Program-made: the position numbers and the translations under genes | Source: Saprospiraceae bacterium | GTDB lineage: Bacteria; Bacteroidota; Bacteroidia; Chitinophagales; Saprospiraceae | Length of the DNA: 64,000 bases | NCBI GenBank assembly: GCA_016722285.1 | Contig: JADKGI010000011.1 | Coordinates: forward strand, 94,166 to 158,165 | Reading direction: 5' to 3' | Notes under the pieces: model-generated | What the model saw: the letters and a program-made list of their open reading frames with translations, nothing else | Database searches by the model: none | What the model was told of the DNA's origin: nothing | Part shown: positions 1-8,716 of the stretch, piece after piece | Numbering within the stretch: position 1 is the stretch's first letter | Layout: each line of letters starts with the position of its first letter

Positions 1-738
1 ACTGCTTACCATCTCTAATATGAATTTCATTTGAAATCTAACTCTGTAATATCTGATTTTGTTGATTGAATCTCGAGCAGTGTTGATGCTAAAATAAAAG
101 ATGGTCAATTTATACAAAATTGCCTCGTCAATTTGAACCGGATTTTACAGAAGGGTCAAGTGTTTTACAAATTTTTGCCTGTTAAACCAACTATCTATTA
201 TCAGTATTTTACTGTGTTTCTTATTTGTACTTATCCTTTGGGTAAATATCTTACAATGGTGGTTGATTAAACCAGTTTCTGCATCTCCTTTCTTAACAGG
301 TGGTGTCTCAACGGCAACAATATGATAGGCTCTATTTTGCTTGAAATCCATGATGTCTAAACATCCAAATTCTTTTCCTCGCTTGATCATGCCGGTTTCC
401 CCACAATAAAAATAGCTTAAATTAGGTGTATGTTTTCCACTCTTTGAAAGATATGAGGGATCGAATCCAACTATTAATTCATCACCGCATTGTTCGGTGA
501 TAAAGAGCGAATTGAATGATAAAAAATCAAATACCTTCTTGAACATGTTACAGAACCTCACTTCGGGCGACGAACTAAATCTTCCCATCTGAGTAAAATT
601 GATTTTACCTTTGATCGTAAGAAATAACATGGTTACTTCGATAAAAAATACTTTCTGCCTCTCGCTGATGCCAACCATTTTATCTAATATTGTTCCTATA
701 AGGCTTTTGCCTGAAGTAAATGCGTCTTGTGTAATCAT
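1..738 (-). pseudogene. IS4-type transposase remnant, cut by the window edge
   Basis: The intact stretch (738 down to 145) is 197 residues. It carries an IS4-like N-terminal region, a probable first catalytic Asp in 'VGFDPSYLSKSGK' and a probable second in 'LIIDSWFNRQKFV'. A TAA stop follows at 145-147. Beyond the stop the same frame still reads transposase-like sequence ending in 'YYRVRFQMKFI', and a shifted frame then gives 'IRDGKQ'. Together these match the YxxRFQxEFxFRDxKQ region that carries the catalytic Glu in IS4 transposases. Only about 40 residues separate the second Asp region from the Glu region, much less than in intact family members, so there is an internal deletion as well as a stop and a frameshift. 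No terminal inverted repeats could be placed. Confidence 0.8.
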
Positions 739-1167
739 TTTTGTAGGAGATTGTGATTATAGGTTGGCTTAAGGGCCAATTTACGCATTTACTTTTTACA
801 TATATTTTATTTTATAATGTTTATTTATCAAAAGTTATCGGAGTATTATCCCCTATTTTAATTTATTTTGACTTCTCTGATCCACACATGTATTTCAGAT
901 ATATCTATTCCATCGTTTTGTTTCAAACTGCATGGCAGGCAGGAATCACTTGACATACTATTATTTAACATCTGGCTGCAATATAGGGTAACCATTTTGC
1001 TCCTTTGCGACCCATTTTTGCTTATTAAAAAAGAAATGGTGGAAAGTGAATTGAAATCAAAAACAAATCAATAAATTTGGTTTTTCAATTTCAAATGGCA
1101 TTATTTCAATCATTGGAATTTGAGAATAAATCAACTTAGTTTACCAAAATGTTATTAGCAAAATCAG
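739..1167. other. Intergenic stretch with no supported gene
   Basis: AT-rich spacer between the transposase remnant and the DUF3179 gene. Two overlapping open frames of 66 and 68 codons occur, but neither has a ribosome-binding site, recognisable domain or plausible codon pattern. One end of the decayed insertion element may lie here; no inverted repeat was identified. Confidence 0.5.
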
Positions 1168-1467
1168 ATGAAAAAAGTTTTTTATTTCGGACTCATCGGT
1201 TTGGTGCTATTTGAGTTTCTAAATGTTTATTTTATCATGCCACTGTCGGGGAGTCAGAAGATGAATAGCATTGATCTGGCTTACTTTTTATACAGTTACC
1301 GATGGATATTCAGGGCTATTTTCATCGTTTTAATATTATTTGGAAGCGTTCAGACTTTTCAGCATAAGAACAAATGGTGGCATCTTTCTGCACTGCTTTC
1401 TATCTGTGTAATCTCCTGGTTGATTAATTACAAAATGTCGGCTGATAAAATGTTCCTGCAGGCTTAA
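1168..1467 (+). CDS. N-terminal membrane part of a DUF3179 protein (split by in-frame stop)
   Basis: This reads as a 99-residue protein with three hydrophobic segments (about residues 4-26, 46-64 and 71-87) ending 'SADKMFLQA' before TAA at 1465-1467. The next coding stretch, from 1477, is in exactly the same frame and encodes the DUF3179 domain. As I remember them, family members of this type are single proteins with this transmembrane N-terminus running directly into the DUF3179 domain with no break. One nonsense substitution therefore seems to split one gene of about 383 codons. Whether the cell still makes a membrane peptide, or reads through, cannot be judged from sequence. Confidence 0.7.
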   Translation: MKKVFYFGLIGLVLFEFLNVYFIMPLSGSQKMNSIDLAYFLYSYRWIFRAIFIVLILFGSVQTFQHKNKWWHLSALLSICVISWLINYKMSADKMFLQA

Positions 1468-1476
1468 AATATCAAA

Positions 1477-2319
1477 TTGAAATCTCAACAGGATAATAAA
1501 GTGCCTGGCAGCAGGTTAGTTGTTGGCTTAGAAAATAATGGTGAAGCAAAAGCATATCCAATTGCGTTTTTAGCATACCATCATCAGGTTCAGGATAGTC
1601 TTGGAGGCAAACCTATTTTGATTACTTATTGCAGCGTGTGTCGTTCCGGACGTGTTTTTGAACCTATCGTAGAAGGCCAGTATGTAAAATTCAGATTGGT
1701 TGGTATGGACCATTTCAATGCTATGTTTGAAGATGATGCCACCGGGAGTTGGTGGCGACAATCCACCGGTGAAGCTATAGCAGGAAAATTGAAAGGACAA
1801 GACTTGCCTGAATTACTTTGCCGGCAAATGACGGTTGACATGTGGTACAGGCTGTACCCTTATGGAAAAGTCATGCAGCCGGATGAAATTTTTATTGCTT
1901 CATATGATTCTTTGGCAAAATTTGAACTAGGCAAAAGCAAATCATTACTTACCCGCACGGACACATTATCATGGAAAAATAAATCATGGGTCGTAGGTGT
2001 TAGTATTGGAAATGCTTCTAAAGCATATGATTGGAATGACCTGAAAAGGAAAAGAATCATTAATGATACAATTGGAAAGATGGCACTTGTCCTGGCACTT
2101 TCATCAGACGGGCAAAGTATTGCAGCTTTTGAAAGACCTGTATATGCCACTTTTACTATCCATCGCGATACGCTTTTTTCTGGAGGCGTTGCGTTTGATT
2201 TTTCTGGTCAAGATTTGCAAATACCTTCGAATAAATTGAAGCCTGTCAAAGCATATCAGGAATTTTGGCATAGCTGGGTGACTTTTCATGCCAACACTCA
2301 AAAATATGTTGATAAGTAA
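1477..2319 (+). CDS. DUF3179 domain protein, C-terminal part of the split gene
   Basis: About 280 residues matching DUF3179. Landmarks are 'GLENNGEAKAYPI', 'ITYCSVCRSGRVFEP' with two conserved cysteines, 'GMDHFNAMFED', 'GSWWRQSTGEA' and a C-terminal 'PVKAYQEFWHSW'. The biochemical role of the family is not established; the CxxC motif hints at metal or redox chemistry. A TTG at 1477 is the only candidate start near the beginning of the frame and has no convincing ribosome-binding site. The part therefore probably lost its translation signal when the upstream TAA arose. Most likely a pseudogene half together with the membrane segment just upstream. Confidence 0.75.
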   Translation: MKSQQDNKVPGSRLVVGLENNGEAKAYPIAFLAYHHQVQDSLGGKPILITYCSVCRSGRVFEPIVEGQYVKFRLVGMDHFNAMFEDDATGSWWRQSTGEAIAGKLKGQDLPELLCRQMTVDMWYRLYPYGKVMQPDEIFIASYDSLAKFELGKSKSLLTRTDTLSWKNKSWVVGVSIGNASKAYDWNDLKRKRIINDTIGKMALVLALSSDGQSIAAFERPVYATFTIHRDTLFSGGVAFDFSGQDLQIPSNKLKPVKAYQEFWHSWVTFHANTQKYVDK

Positions 2320-2615
2320 GTTTGGATATATTAGTACATCTTTTGACTATAAATACCTTGTGTGTTTATCCATGATTTCAATGATACTTCATTATACAGA
2401 AGGAATAAAGTAACAATTCAAATCTTCAATAAAGGCCCATAATTTCTTCAATTTAAGCTTTTATGACAGCCATATTTTGTGCCTGGTATGCCTTAATATT
2501 CATCAAAGCCGCATGAAATGATTTACAAATAAAATTCAAATGAAGTAGCATTTGATGATAATTGAACCAACTTGATTTGATTATAATTCTATTTGCCATT
2601 TAACCTCCATCCTAT
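2320..2615. other. Intergenic stretch, nothing recognised
   Basis: AT-rich DNA between the DUF3179 remnant and a short signal-peptide-like frame. I see no convincing coding frame, RNA or strong hairpin. Confidence 0.5.
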
Positions 2616-2801
2616 TTGAAAACAAGCATATTTGTATGGATATTGGCAAGTCTTACCTACCTTTCATATGGTCAATTGCCAACTTCTGTAGATAACATTT
2701 ATACCTTCATCAAATCATACCCCTTTTTGCGCAATACAGTTAAATGGAAAATAATTGAAGATGGTTTCATTAAAAATCAAAAATGCTTCATCACTTCGTG
2801 A
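2616..2801 (+). pseudogene. Possible N-terminal remnant of a secreted protein
   Basis: A 61-codon frame starting at TTG. Residues 1-19 look like a signal peptide ending '...LSYGQ', followed by 'NIYTFIKSYPFLRNTVKW' and a premature TGA. The mature part vaguely resembles the start of Bacteroidota S41-type C-terminal processing peptidases (a helix of the type LYxFIKxxSxxRxxVxW), but nothing of the peptidase core follows. It could equally be an unrelated short secreted peptide or chance. Confidence 0.25.
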
Positions 2802-2873
2802 CACAATGTTTGCTAAAAGGAAAGTTTGCAATTTTCCGAAACAATTTGAAAGCCCTTAAAAAATGCCAGTAAT

Positions 2874-2907
2874 TTTGGACTAAAATCAGAGTTTTAGTTT
2901 ATATTTG
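2874..2907 (+). promoter_or_regulatory. Candidate Bacteroidota promoter for the AraC-type regulator
   Basis: A -7 box TATATTTG at 2900-2907 fits the consensus TAnnTTTG exactly. A TTTG at 2874-2877 lies 22 bases upstream, at the long end of the accepted -33 spacing. Transcription would start near 2914, leaving a leader of about 100 bases before the ATG at 3018. Confidence 0.4.
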
Positions 2908-3017
2908 ATTAACAAATGGATTTTTGAAGCTTTTTTGTTAGGGCGTAGGGCTTCCGCATGGTGCAAATCCACATTGAATTGAAACAATTAGAACAATAAT
3001 TCAGAAAAGTCCTGACA

Positions 3018-3938
3018 ATGGACCAGCATCGAATTCAACTCAAAAGGAAAAAAGAAATTCTCAACATTGAGACTTTAGAGATGTTTGAGAGACTAATCAA
3101 TCGGGATTTGAATACATACGATATAGACATGCTTGTAATGCCTGGAACCCTGGAAGAAAAGCATAAGAATTGTGAAACCATTCCGGCTTTGAGAAGACAG
3201 TTTAATCTGATTTACTTATTTCAGGAAGGTGAACATGATGTAAATCTCGGAGCTGATCACTTAGAGTTAAAACCGAACGACTTGGTCATAGTTCCCGAAA
3301 ATATGGTTTACTCAAGCGATCATATTAAGAACTGCAAAGGATATTGTATTCACTTCAAAACGGAATTTCTTAAACCACACCTTGTAAGACCACTTACAGA
3401 AGAGTTTCCTTATTTTCATTTTGATTCACCACATATCATTAACCTGAATCAGACTGAAAGTGAATTAATACAGACAGCATTTAAAGACATAATAGCCGAA
3501 TTCAACCGTTTCTCATCAGAAAAAAACTTTATTCTTTGCAATCTCATTTATATTCTACTTCTAAGAGTGAGGGAAATATATAGGACTCGTGTGAAAGAGC
3601 TAAAAAATATGGTGAGTAGGCGTGACCAATTAGCAAATAGTTTTAAGCTTCTGGTGGAGAAACATTTTATTGAATTCCGAAAAGTAAATGATTATGCTGA
3701 CATGCTGCACATCTCACCTGGGCATCTTTCAGAAGTAGTAAGAGATACATTCGGACGTCCGCCATCACAAATTATTCACCACATTTTATTGCTCGAGTCA
3801 AAAGTCCAGCTGGGCACAACTGATAAGTCTGTGTCAGAAATTGCCTACCACTTGAAATTTGATGATCCACCTCATTTCACTCATTTTATAAAAAAGCAGA
3901 CCGGCTTTTCTCCAAGGGAACTTCGAAAGAATCTCTGA
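3018..3938 (+). CDS. AraC-family transcriptional regulator
   Basis: 306 residues. Residues about 35-120 form a cupin-like ligand-binding domain ('LKPNDLVIVPENMVY'). The last 100 residues form the double helix-turn-helix of AraC proteins: first helix pair around 'VNDYADMLHISPGHLSEVVRDTFG', second ending in 'SVSEIAYHLKFDDPPHFTHF' and 'KQTGFSPRELRK', a near-perfect match to the family signature. ATG at 3018 is the first in-frame start. The cupin gene follows 74 bases downstream on the same strand, so the regulator may control it. The inducer is unknown. Confidence 0.93.
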   Translation: MDQHRIQLKRKKEILNIETLEMFERLINRDLNTYDIDMLVMPGTLEEKHKNCETIPALRRQFNLIYLFQEGEHDVNLGADHLELKPNDLVIVPENMVYSSDHIKNCKGYCIHFKTEFLKPHLVRPLTEEFPYFHFDSPHIINLNQTESELIQTAFKDIIAEFNRFSSEKNFILCNLIYILLLRVREIYRTRVKELKNMVSRRDQLANSFKLLVEKHFIEFRKVNDYADMLHISPGHLSEVVRDTFGRPPSQIIHHILLLESKVQLGTTDKSVSEIAYHLKFDDPPHFTHFIKKQTGFSPRELRKNL

Positions 3939-4012
3939 TTGATACAATACTTACCGAAATATTTACAACTCTATCCATATAATATTTTCTTCATTTGCAA
4001 GAAAAAAAAACA

Positions 4013-4393
4013 ATGGAGACAACATTAAAAAATTCCAAATTTGCTGAATGGAAAAACTTTGGCAAAGCAGATGAAATCCGGGAATTTCCAAAAGGGAGAC
4101 TGGAACTAATCAAAGTCGGTGGTGCTGTAGTAGGTCGGGGTATATTTGAACCCGGATGGAAGTGGTCAACCTCTGTTCAGCCTCTTGTAAATACACACAG
4201 CTGTGAGGCACCACATTTTCAGTATCATGTATCGGGTGTCCTTCGTATCAAGATGGATGATGGAACTGAATTTGATTGTGTCCCCGGAGATGTATCACTT
4301 CTGCCATCAGGACATGATGCATGGACGGTAGGTGATGAAGCAGCTGTGGTTATTGATTTTCAAGGTATGATTGATTATGCCAAACATTTGTAA
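4013..4393 (+). CDS. Small cupin-domain protein
   Basis: About 126 residues from the ATG at 4013; the frame also opens at a TTG at 3995, but the ATG is preceded by an A-rich stretch and is preferred. The centre carries cupin motifs: 'CEAPHFQYHVSGVLRIKMDDG' supplies a His-rich first motif, and 'CVPGDVSLLPSGHDAWTVGDE' the second with PG and a conserved His. Such stand-alone single-domain cupins bind a metal and a small molecule, but the reaction here cannot be named. It lies directly after an AraC regulator and may be its target. Confidence 0.85.
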   Translation: METTLKNSKFAEWKNFGKADEIREFPKGRLELIKVGGAVVGRGIFEPGWKWSTSVQPLVNTHSCEAPHFQYHVSGVLRIKMDDGTEFDCVPGDVSLLPSGHDAWTVGDEAAVVIDFQGMIDYAKHL

Positions 4394-4664
4394 TCAGTTT
4401 GTATCTTTATAATATTTGGTTGGCCGGAAAAAGGATTATCTATTCTTATTTTGGGCTTTGTAGTTCCACATATATGGAATCGCATTTTATCAGGGGTTGA
4501 TAAAAGATAAATCAGGAGATGGAAATACACACTTATTAGTATTGATACATATTGGGTTGCAAAAACCGATGCAATATTATTTTATTAACCGTAGTGAATG
4601 ATATTAATGCATAACGGGTATGCTGAAAACCAGTTTGATTATTTAAAATTTAAAATCAAAAATT

Positions 4665-5150
4665 ATGAACTTCAATCTCAATTCAGTGACTGCAATATCG
4701 GCAATTTTGCTTATAGTCACTTCTTGCAGTCAAAAAAGCAATTCTCTTACTGAAGAAGATCGAACGGAAATCACTCAAGCGCACAAAGCAGCTACAGACC
4801 CTGTAGAAGCCGACCCTGGTCATGTTGATTGGAAAGCATTTATCGAAAGACACTACTCAAAAGATGCGGTTTTATTGCCTTCCAACAGTCCTGAAATTGT
4901 TGGTTCTGATGCTATTTTCGCCTTTATGTCTGGTTGGCCACCTGTCAAAAAGTTTAAAGTAGAAGATGTAGAAATGAAAGGCACTAAAGAACTGGCTTAT
5001 ATCAAAGTTTCTTATAACATTATAATGATGATAAATGACACCACGGAGGTGACAGAAACTGGGAGAGACATTGAGTTGTGGAAGAAATATGATGATGGTA
5101 AATGGCGGTGTTTCCTTGATATTTGGAATTCTGATATGCCTTCAAAATAG
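4665..5150 (+). CDS. Lipoprotein with SnoaL/DUF4440-like fold
   Basis: 161 residues from an ATG preceded by an A-rich leader. Residues 1-21 form a lipoprotein signal peptide with the lipobox 'VTSC' and Cys near residue 21. The mature part resembles NTF2-like SnoaL/DUF4440 domains: an N-terminal helix ('DRTEITQAHKAATD'), a central 'RHYSKDAVLLPSNSPEIVGSDAIFAFM' pattern, and a C-terminal sheet ending 'KWRCFLDIWNSD'. Such proteins bind or isomerise small hydrophobic molecules, but no catalytic residues can be assigned. Flanked by spacers of about 270 and 500 bases, so probably monocistronic. Confidence 0.8.
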   Translation: MNFNLNSVTAISAILLIVTSCSQKSNSLTEEDRTEITQAHKAATDPVEADPGHVDWKAFIERHYSKDAVLLPSNSPEIVGSDAIFAFMSGWPPVKKFKVEDVEMKGTKELAYIKVSYNIIMMINDTTEVTETGRDIELWKKYDDGKWRCFLDIWNSDMPSK

Positions 5151-5575
5151 TAGTAATCTCTATTAGTGTATAAATGCTTAATACCCCTTAAGGGTTTTAG
5201 CAAAAACAAACCATAAAGGTTTTTAGTTTAGGTGGATTTAAGTATTTATTGAGTTTCTAACTTTCCAAAAGCTTTTGCAATTTGTTATTGGTAATGCTTT
5301 TTAATATTTGATCGGAACTGAACACAAATGCAATGCGCATTTAGCAAACTATGAAATGTAAAATTAGGCAAAATTAATCCAAAAAATTCAATCTGATACC
5401 TCCCTTTATGTTGGGCACCAGCTTTTAGTTTGAATATTATAATGATGATTGAGTCCGGTATTTTACTTATTCAAAGCTATATGACAAGAAACTATTGATT
5501 AAATATTGATTAGTGTATAGCTCCTTTGGAAGGATATTATTTACGATTGAAATAAAAGTCTTATTTATACAGTAC
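5151..5575. other. Intergenic stretch between convergent genes
   Basis: AT-rich spacer between a plus-strand lipoprotein gene and a minus-strand outer-membrane protein gene. A short CCCTTAAGGG palindrome near 5185 has too small a loop to be a good hairpin. No coding frame is convincing. Confidence 0.5.
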
Positions 5576-5616
5576 AAAAAAAGGTACCTGCTCCTTCTTG
5601 CACAGCGCAGGTACCG
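5572..5616 (-). terminator. Intrinsic terminator of the outer-membrane protein gene
   Basis: Read on the minus strand, GGTACCTGC and GCAGGTACC form a perfect 9-bp stem (plus-strand arms 5583-5591 and 5607-5615), followed immediately by seven T residues. It lies about 35 bases after the stop codon of the minus-strand gene ending at 5650, the position expected for a Rho-independent terminator. Confidence 0.85.
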
Positions 5617-5649
5617 TCCATACAACTATTTATTATTCACACTTAAATC

Positions 5650-6390
5650 CTATTTTCGGTGAAATTTATAATCAAAAATCCCCAGCTTCAAACCCATATT
5701 AAAATTCAATCCACCTAACTGAGAACCGGATAACTGATAAACTGCGGCGGCATTATTTTTCGCAAAAGCAGCTATTCTGTAACTTGTTCCGATAAAAAAT
5801 TTACCATATTTGAAGAGATTCAGATTTACATTGATGCCTGGTTCGATGGAACCGAAGCGGGTACCATCACGCATGCCACGACCATGATCCCCATTAAATT
5901 CCCGTCCATCATGATGGTCCAGACTGTCCGGATAATTTTTGGCAAAATCAAAAGAATCGACAGAAGCCATTCCGAATCCCAATTGGATCGGAAATGAGAC
6001 GTGAATAAGCTTGCCCGGATGAATGGAATATTCCATTTTTACTCCCATATTTCTGACATTGAGTCTGAGAGACTTACTGCTACTAATGTCCGAAGGGGTG
6101 TAATTCCGATCAATGGTTTGTTTGACAAAGGCACCTACAGCGAGTTTTTGATTCATTACAAACATGACGGAACCATTGCCAAATCCAGTGAATTGACCTG
6201 CCAAATGCCCCAGTTGTAATTCAGGAGATACATAAAGACCTATGGAATTTAACTTCAGGGACCCGAATAATGTATGAGTTGTATCCGAATTTACAGGATT
6301 TGTTACCATCATATCCTGACAAATTCCGGTTTGTACAAAGGAAATCAACATTGAAATAATAAAGACAAGGCTTTTGTGTTTAAGTGACAT
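5650..6390 (-). CDS. Predicted outer-membrane beta-barrel protein
   Basis: About 246 residues starting at the ATG at 6390, which gives a clean signal peptide ('SLVFIISMLISFVQTGICQ'). The frame is open further upstream to 6528, but the extra 46 residues are polar and would bury the signal peptide. The mature part alternates hydrophobic and polar residues in barrel-like strands, with 'SIEPGINVNLNLFKYGKFFIG' and 'GGLNFNMGLKLGIF' near the end. A short His/Asp-rich loop ('DHHDGREFNGDHGRG', about residues 165-180) could bind metal. No named family is recognised. Confidence 0.75.
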   Translation of the reverse strand: MSLKHKSLVFIISMLISFVQTGICQDMMVTNPVNSDTTHTLFGSLKLNSIGLYVSPELQLGHLAGQFTGFGNGSVMFVMNQKLAVGAFVKQTIDRNYTPSDISSSKSLRLNVRNMGVKMEYSIHPGKLIHVSFPIQLGFGMASVDSFDFAKNYPDSLDHHDGREFNGDHGRGMRDGTRFGSIEPGINVNLNLFKYGKFFIGTSYRIAAFAKNNAAAVYQLSGSQLGGLNFNMGLKLGIFDYKFHRK

Positions 6391-6603
6391 TTTTAAATTT
6401 TTTAGACTGTGTAAAATTTTATTTCGATTCTGAAAGTTATAAGGCAAGTTATTATTTATTAATTTGGTTGGATATTGATAAAATAATTTGTCCCATTCAC
6501 GATAATACCCTATACGGATGAATTTCATATTTGGTGTGTTTAGTCTTGAAAAAAAACCAATGGGCTTATTTTCATTTTTATATGATCCAATTTTTACATT
6601 TTT

Positions 6604-6611
6604 TAGGTTTG
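6604..6611 (+). promoter_or_regulatory. Candidate -7 box for the sigma-factor operon
   Basis: TAGGTTTG fits the Bacteroidota -7 consensus TAnnTTTG. No clear TTTG is present at the -33 position. Transcription would start near 6618, about 57 bases before the proposed TTG start of the sigma factor. Confidence 0.35.
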
Positions 6612-6674
6612 ACTTATTACGACCCCACTATTTGACCGTTTCTTTCGTATAGGCTTAATAACACATGAATTCAG

Positions 6675-7277
6675 TTGTTTTTCAGAAAAAAAATATCATA
6701 CAATAATCAGGATTTGAATTCCATCATCAAGGCATGTGCTTCTGATGACCCTAACGCCCAGCGCGAATTAGTCACCCTATATTATGTATATGCATCAAAG
6801 ATTTGCAGGCTATATGGAAAATCTGAAGAGGAATGTGACGAAATGATCAATGATGGGTTTTTAAAGGTATTGAACAATATACATAAATACGACTACAGCA
6901 AAGCTTTTAAAGGCTGGATGAGGGCCATTTTCATAAATTCCTGTATCGACTATTACAGAAAATATTATCAAAAAAATAATGTTGTATCACTCGAACTCAT
7001 TCATGACGTGGAAGTGAATACAGACATTATTTCTACATTATCAGCCGAAGAATTGATGTCTTTGGTCACCAGACTTCCGGATTCTTGCAGAATTGTTTTT
7101 ATCCTCTACGTCATCGATGGTTATAAGCATCATGAAATCGGAGAGCTCCTTGGGATACAGGAAGGAACTTCCAAATCAAATCTGAGAGATGCCAGAATAA
7201 AGCTAAAAAAATTAATTTTTAATGAATATGGCGAACATACATTTATCCCTTATTCAAAAAAAGTAGATCATGACTGA
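6675..7277 (+). CDS. ECF-type RNA polymerase sigma factor
   Basis: 200 residues. Region 2 spans about residues 25-95 and contains the -10 binding helix region 'YSKAFKGWMRAIFINSCIDYYRK'. Region 4 ('LPDSCRIVFILYVIDGYKHHEIGELLGIQEGTSKSNLRDARIKLKKL', residues about 130-180) is the helix-turn-helix that reads the -35 element. The start appears to be the TTG at 6675, because the ATG at 6665 is out of frame and runs quickly into a stop. The stop overlaps the start of the downstream membrane/barrel gene by 8 bases, the usual arrangement of an ECF sigma factor and its regulator. Confidence 0.93.
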   Translation: MFFRKKISYNNQDLNSIIKACASDDPNAQRELVTLYYVYASKICRLYGKSEEECDEMINDGFLKVLNNIHKYDYSKAFKGWMRAIFINSCIDYYRKYYQKNNVVSLELIHDVEVNTDIISTLSAEELMSLVTRLPDSCRIVFILYVIDGYKHHEIGELLGIQEGTSKSNLRDARIKLKKLIFNEYGEHTFIPYSKKVDHD

Positions 7278-8631
7278 CAATAGATTTGACGACATAGTAA
7301 AACGAAAGTTAAATACACTTGAAGGATATTCTGTATCACAGGCAAAGATTGACAGAATTATGGGGCTTAAGCAGGTCAAACTACCCTGGTATAAGCAGCA
7401 CTTCCTAAAACTAACTTTAGCTATCGGGACGATGATTGTCCTTGGCTTTCTCGGATTAAAAGTTAAAAATCTATCGCAGACGATTTCTGAGTTAACTTTG
7501 GCCCAATCATCAGCAGATGCGCATCCTTCTTATAATGAATCGTTTACTGATATTGAGAAAGAAGCTGATATGCCCGGAGCAGCAAAAAATCCTGATGGAC
7601 CCAAACCGGAAATCGGTGCATATACGACAATTAGCCATTCTGAAAGTGAGAACAAACAGGCAGCCAATATTGTATTACCCGAAAAGGATAAAAGTAAAGA
7701 TAAATCCGTGAATTTCGGCAGAATAATAGCAGGAACTTCAAATAATATCTCAAGACCCGTTATAAAAAGAATTAAAATTCCCGTTTCAATAGCGCATATC
7801 ATTACAGCTGAAAATTCGGAATTAAAGCAACGCATGACTGAAAACACATCTGTCAATAACATAGTTCCAATACAGGACACCGATACAGGTGCGACTCATT
7901 ATGCTTCTGAAAATATCTCTGTGGTCTTACCAAATATATTTACCATACCTCTTAAGCAAATCTTATCAAGTGAAGATCAAAAGGTCAAAATAGGCAATAT
8001 CCCATCCGATGAATTTAAACTTACAGAACCGCTGTTGACCAGACAGCCTACCCGATTTGGGTTTGGGCCAGCTTTGGGTGCAGGGCACGAAAATATCAAC
8101 GCAGGTCTTTTGATTGATTACAGTTTGGGTAAGAGTTTTGGTCTGATGGCAGGTGTGCGCTTCAATAAAAACAGAGAAAGAAAATATGACAATGATGACT
8201 CATTCAGTCAAAGCAATCAGGATGAATTTGCAAATGTATATGCACCAACACACGGAGGAAAAAAGCTGAAAGACATTGTGGTAAGAGAAAATCGAATCGA
8301 AATACCATTATACTTTCAATATTTCAGACCTGTGACCAATTCAATATATCTTATGGCTTATGCAGGTCCTGTTTTGGGGTTTTCTGAAAAACATACCGGT
8401 AGCTTCCAAATTGAAGGCGCCACTGATATACTGAATTTTCAAAAATCAATTAACCATCCTCTTTTTTCCAGTGTAGAGACGGGGCTTGGGGTTGGGAAAT
8501 CTTTAGGGCATTTTTCTTTTCAATTGCTTCCTTCTGTTTCTCTTCCGGTTTCAGCTGAAAATTCGATGCATTCAAAAAAACATATGGAGCTGAATTTTTT
8601 CGGACAGTTCCGGGCAATATATCATTTTTAA
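7270..8631 (+). CDS. Inner-membrane-anchored protein with C-terminal outer-membrane barrel, putative anti-sigma partner
   Basis: 453 residues. Residues 1-46 are charged and without a signal peptide, so probably cytoplasmic. One transmembrane helix follows (about 48-66, 'LTLAIGTMIVLGFLGLKV'). Residues about 70-260 are a low-complexity polar linker. Residues about 265-453 look like an eight-strand-type barrel ending in aromatic 'FFGQFRAIYHF'. The 8-base overlap with the ECF sigma gene suggests the cytoplasmic part is an anti-sigma region, with the barrel acting as an envelope sensor in the outer membrane. The topology is inferred from hydrophobicity and strand pattern only. Confidence 0.8.
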   Translation: MTDNRFDDIVKRKLNTLEGYSVSQAKIDRIMGLKQVKLPWYKQHFLKLTLAIGTMIVLGFLGLKVKNLSQTISELTLAQSSADAHPSYNESFTDIEKEADMPGAAKNPDGPKPEIGAYTTISHSESENKQAANIVLPEKDKSKDKSVNFGRIIAGTSNNISRPVIKRIKIPVSIAHIITAENSELKQRMTENTSVNNIVPIQDTDTGATHYASENISVVLPNIFTIPLKQILSSEDQKVKIGNIPSDEFKLTEPLLTRQPTRFGFGPALGAGHENINAGLLIDYSLGKSFGLMAGVRFNKNRERKYDNDDSFSQSNQDEFANVYAPTHGGKKLKDIVVRENRIEIPLYFQYFRPVTNSIYLMAYAGPVLGFSEKHTGSFQIEGATDILNFQKSINHPLFSSVETGLGVGKSLGHFSFQLLPSVSLPVSAENSMHSKKHMELNFFGQFRAIYHF

Positions 8632-8716
8632 ATATTCAAAATATATGTTTTTATAATTGAAAGTGACTATCAGAAAATCACAAGATCTTTTGACATTTTG
8701 GAATAAACTTATAGGA

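Noticed and set aside
753..1074. Two overlapping plus-strand frames of 66 and 68 codons
   Set aside because: No ribosome-binding site, no recognisable domain, and mutually overlapping; most likely chance frames in AT-rich spacer.
1465..1467. TAA stops (1465 and near 63310) as evidence for stop-codon recoding to Gln
   Set aside because: Many clearly intact genes in the window end in TAA at the expected place, so TAA is a normal stop here.
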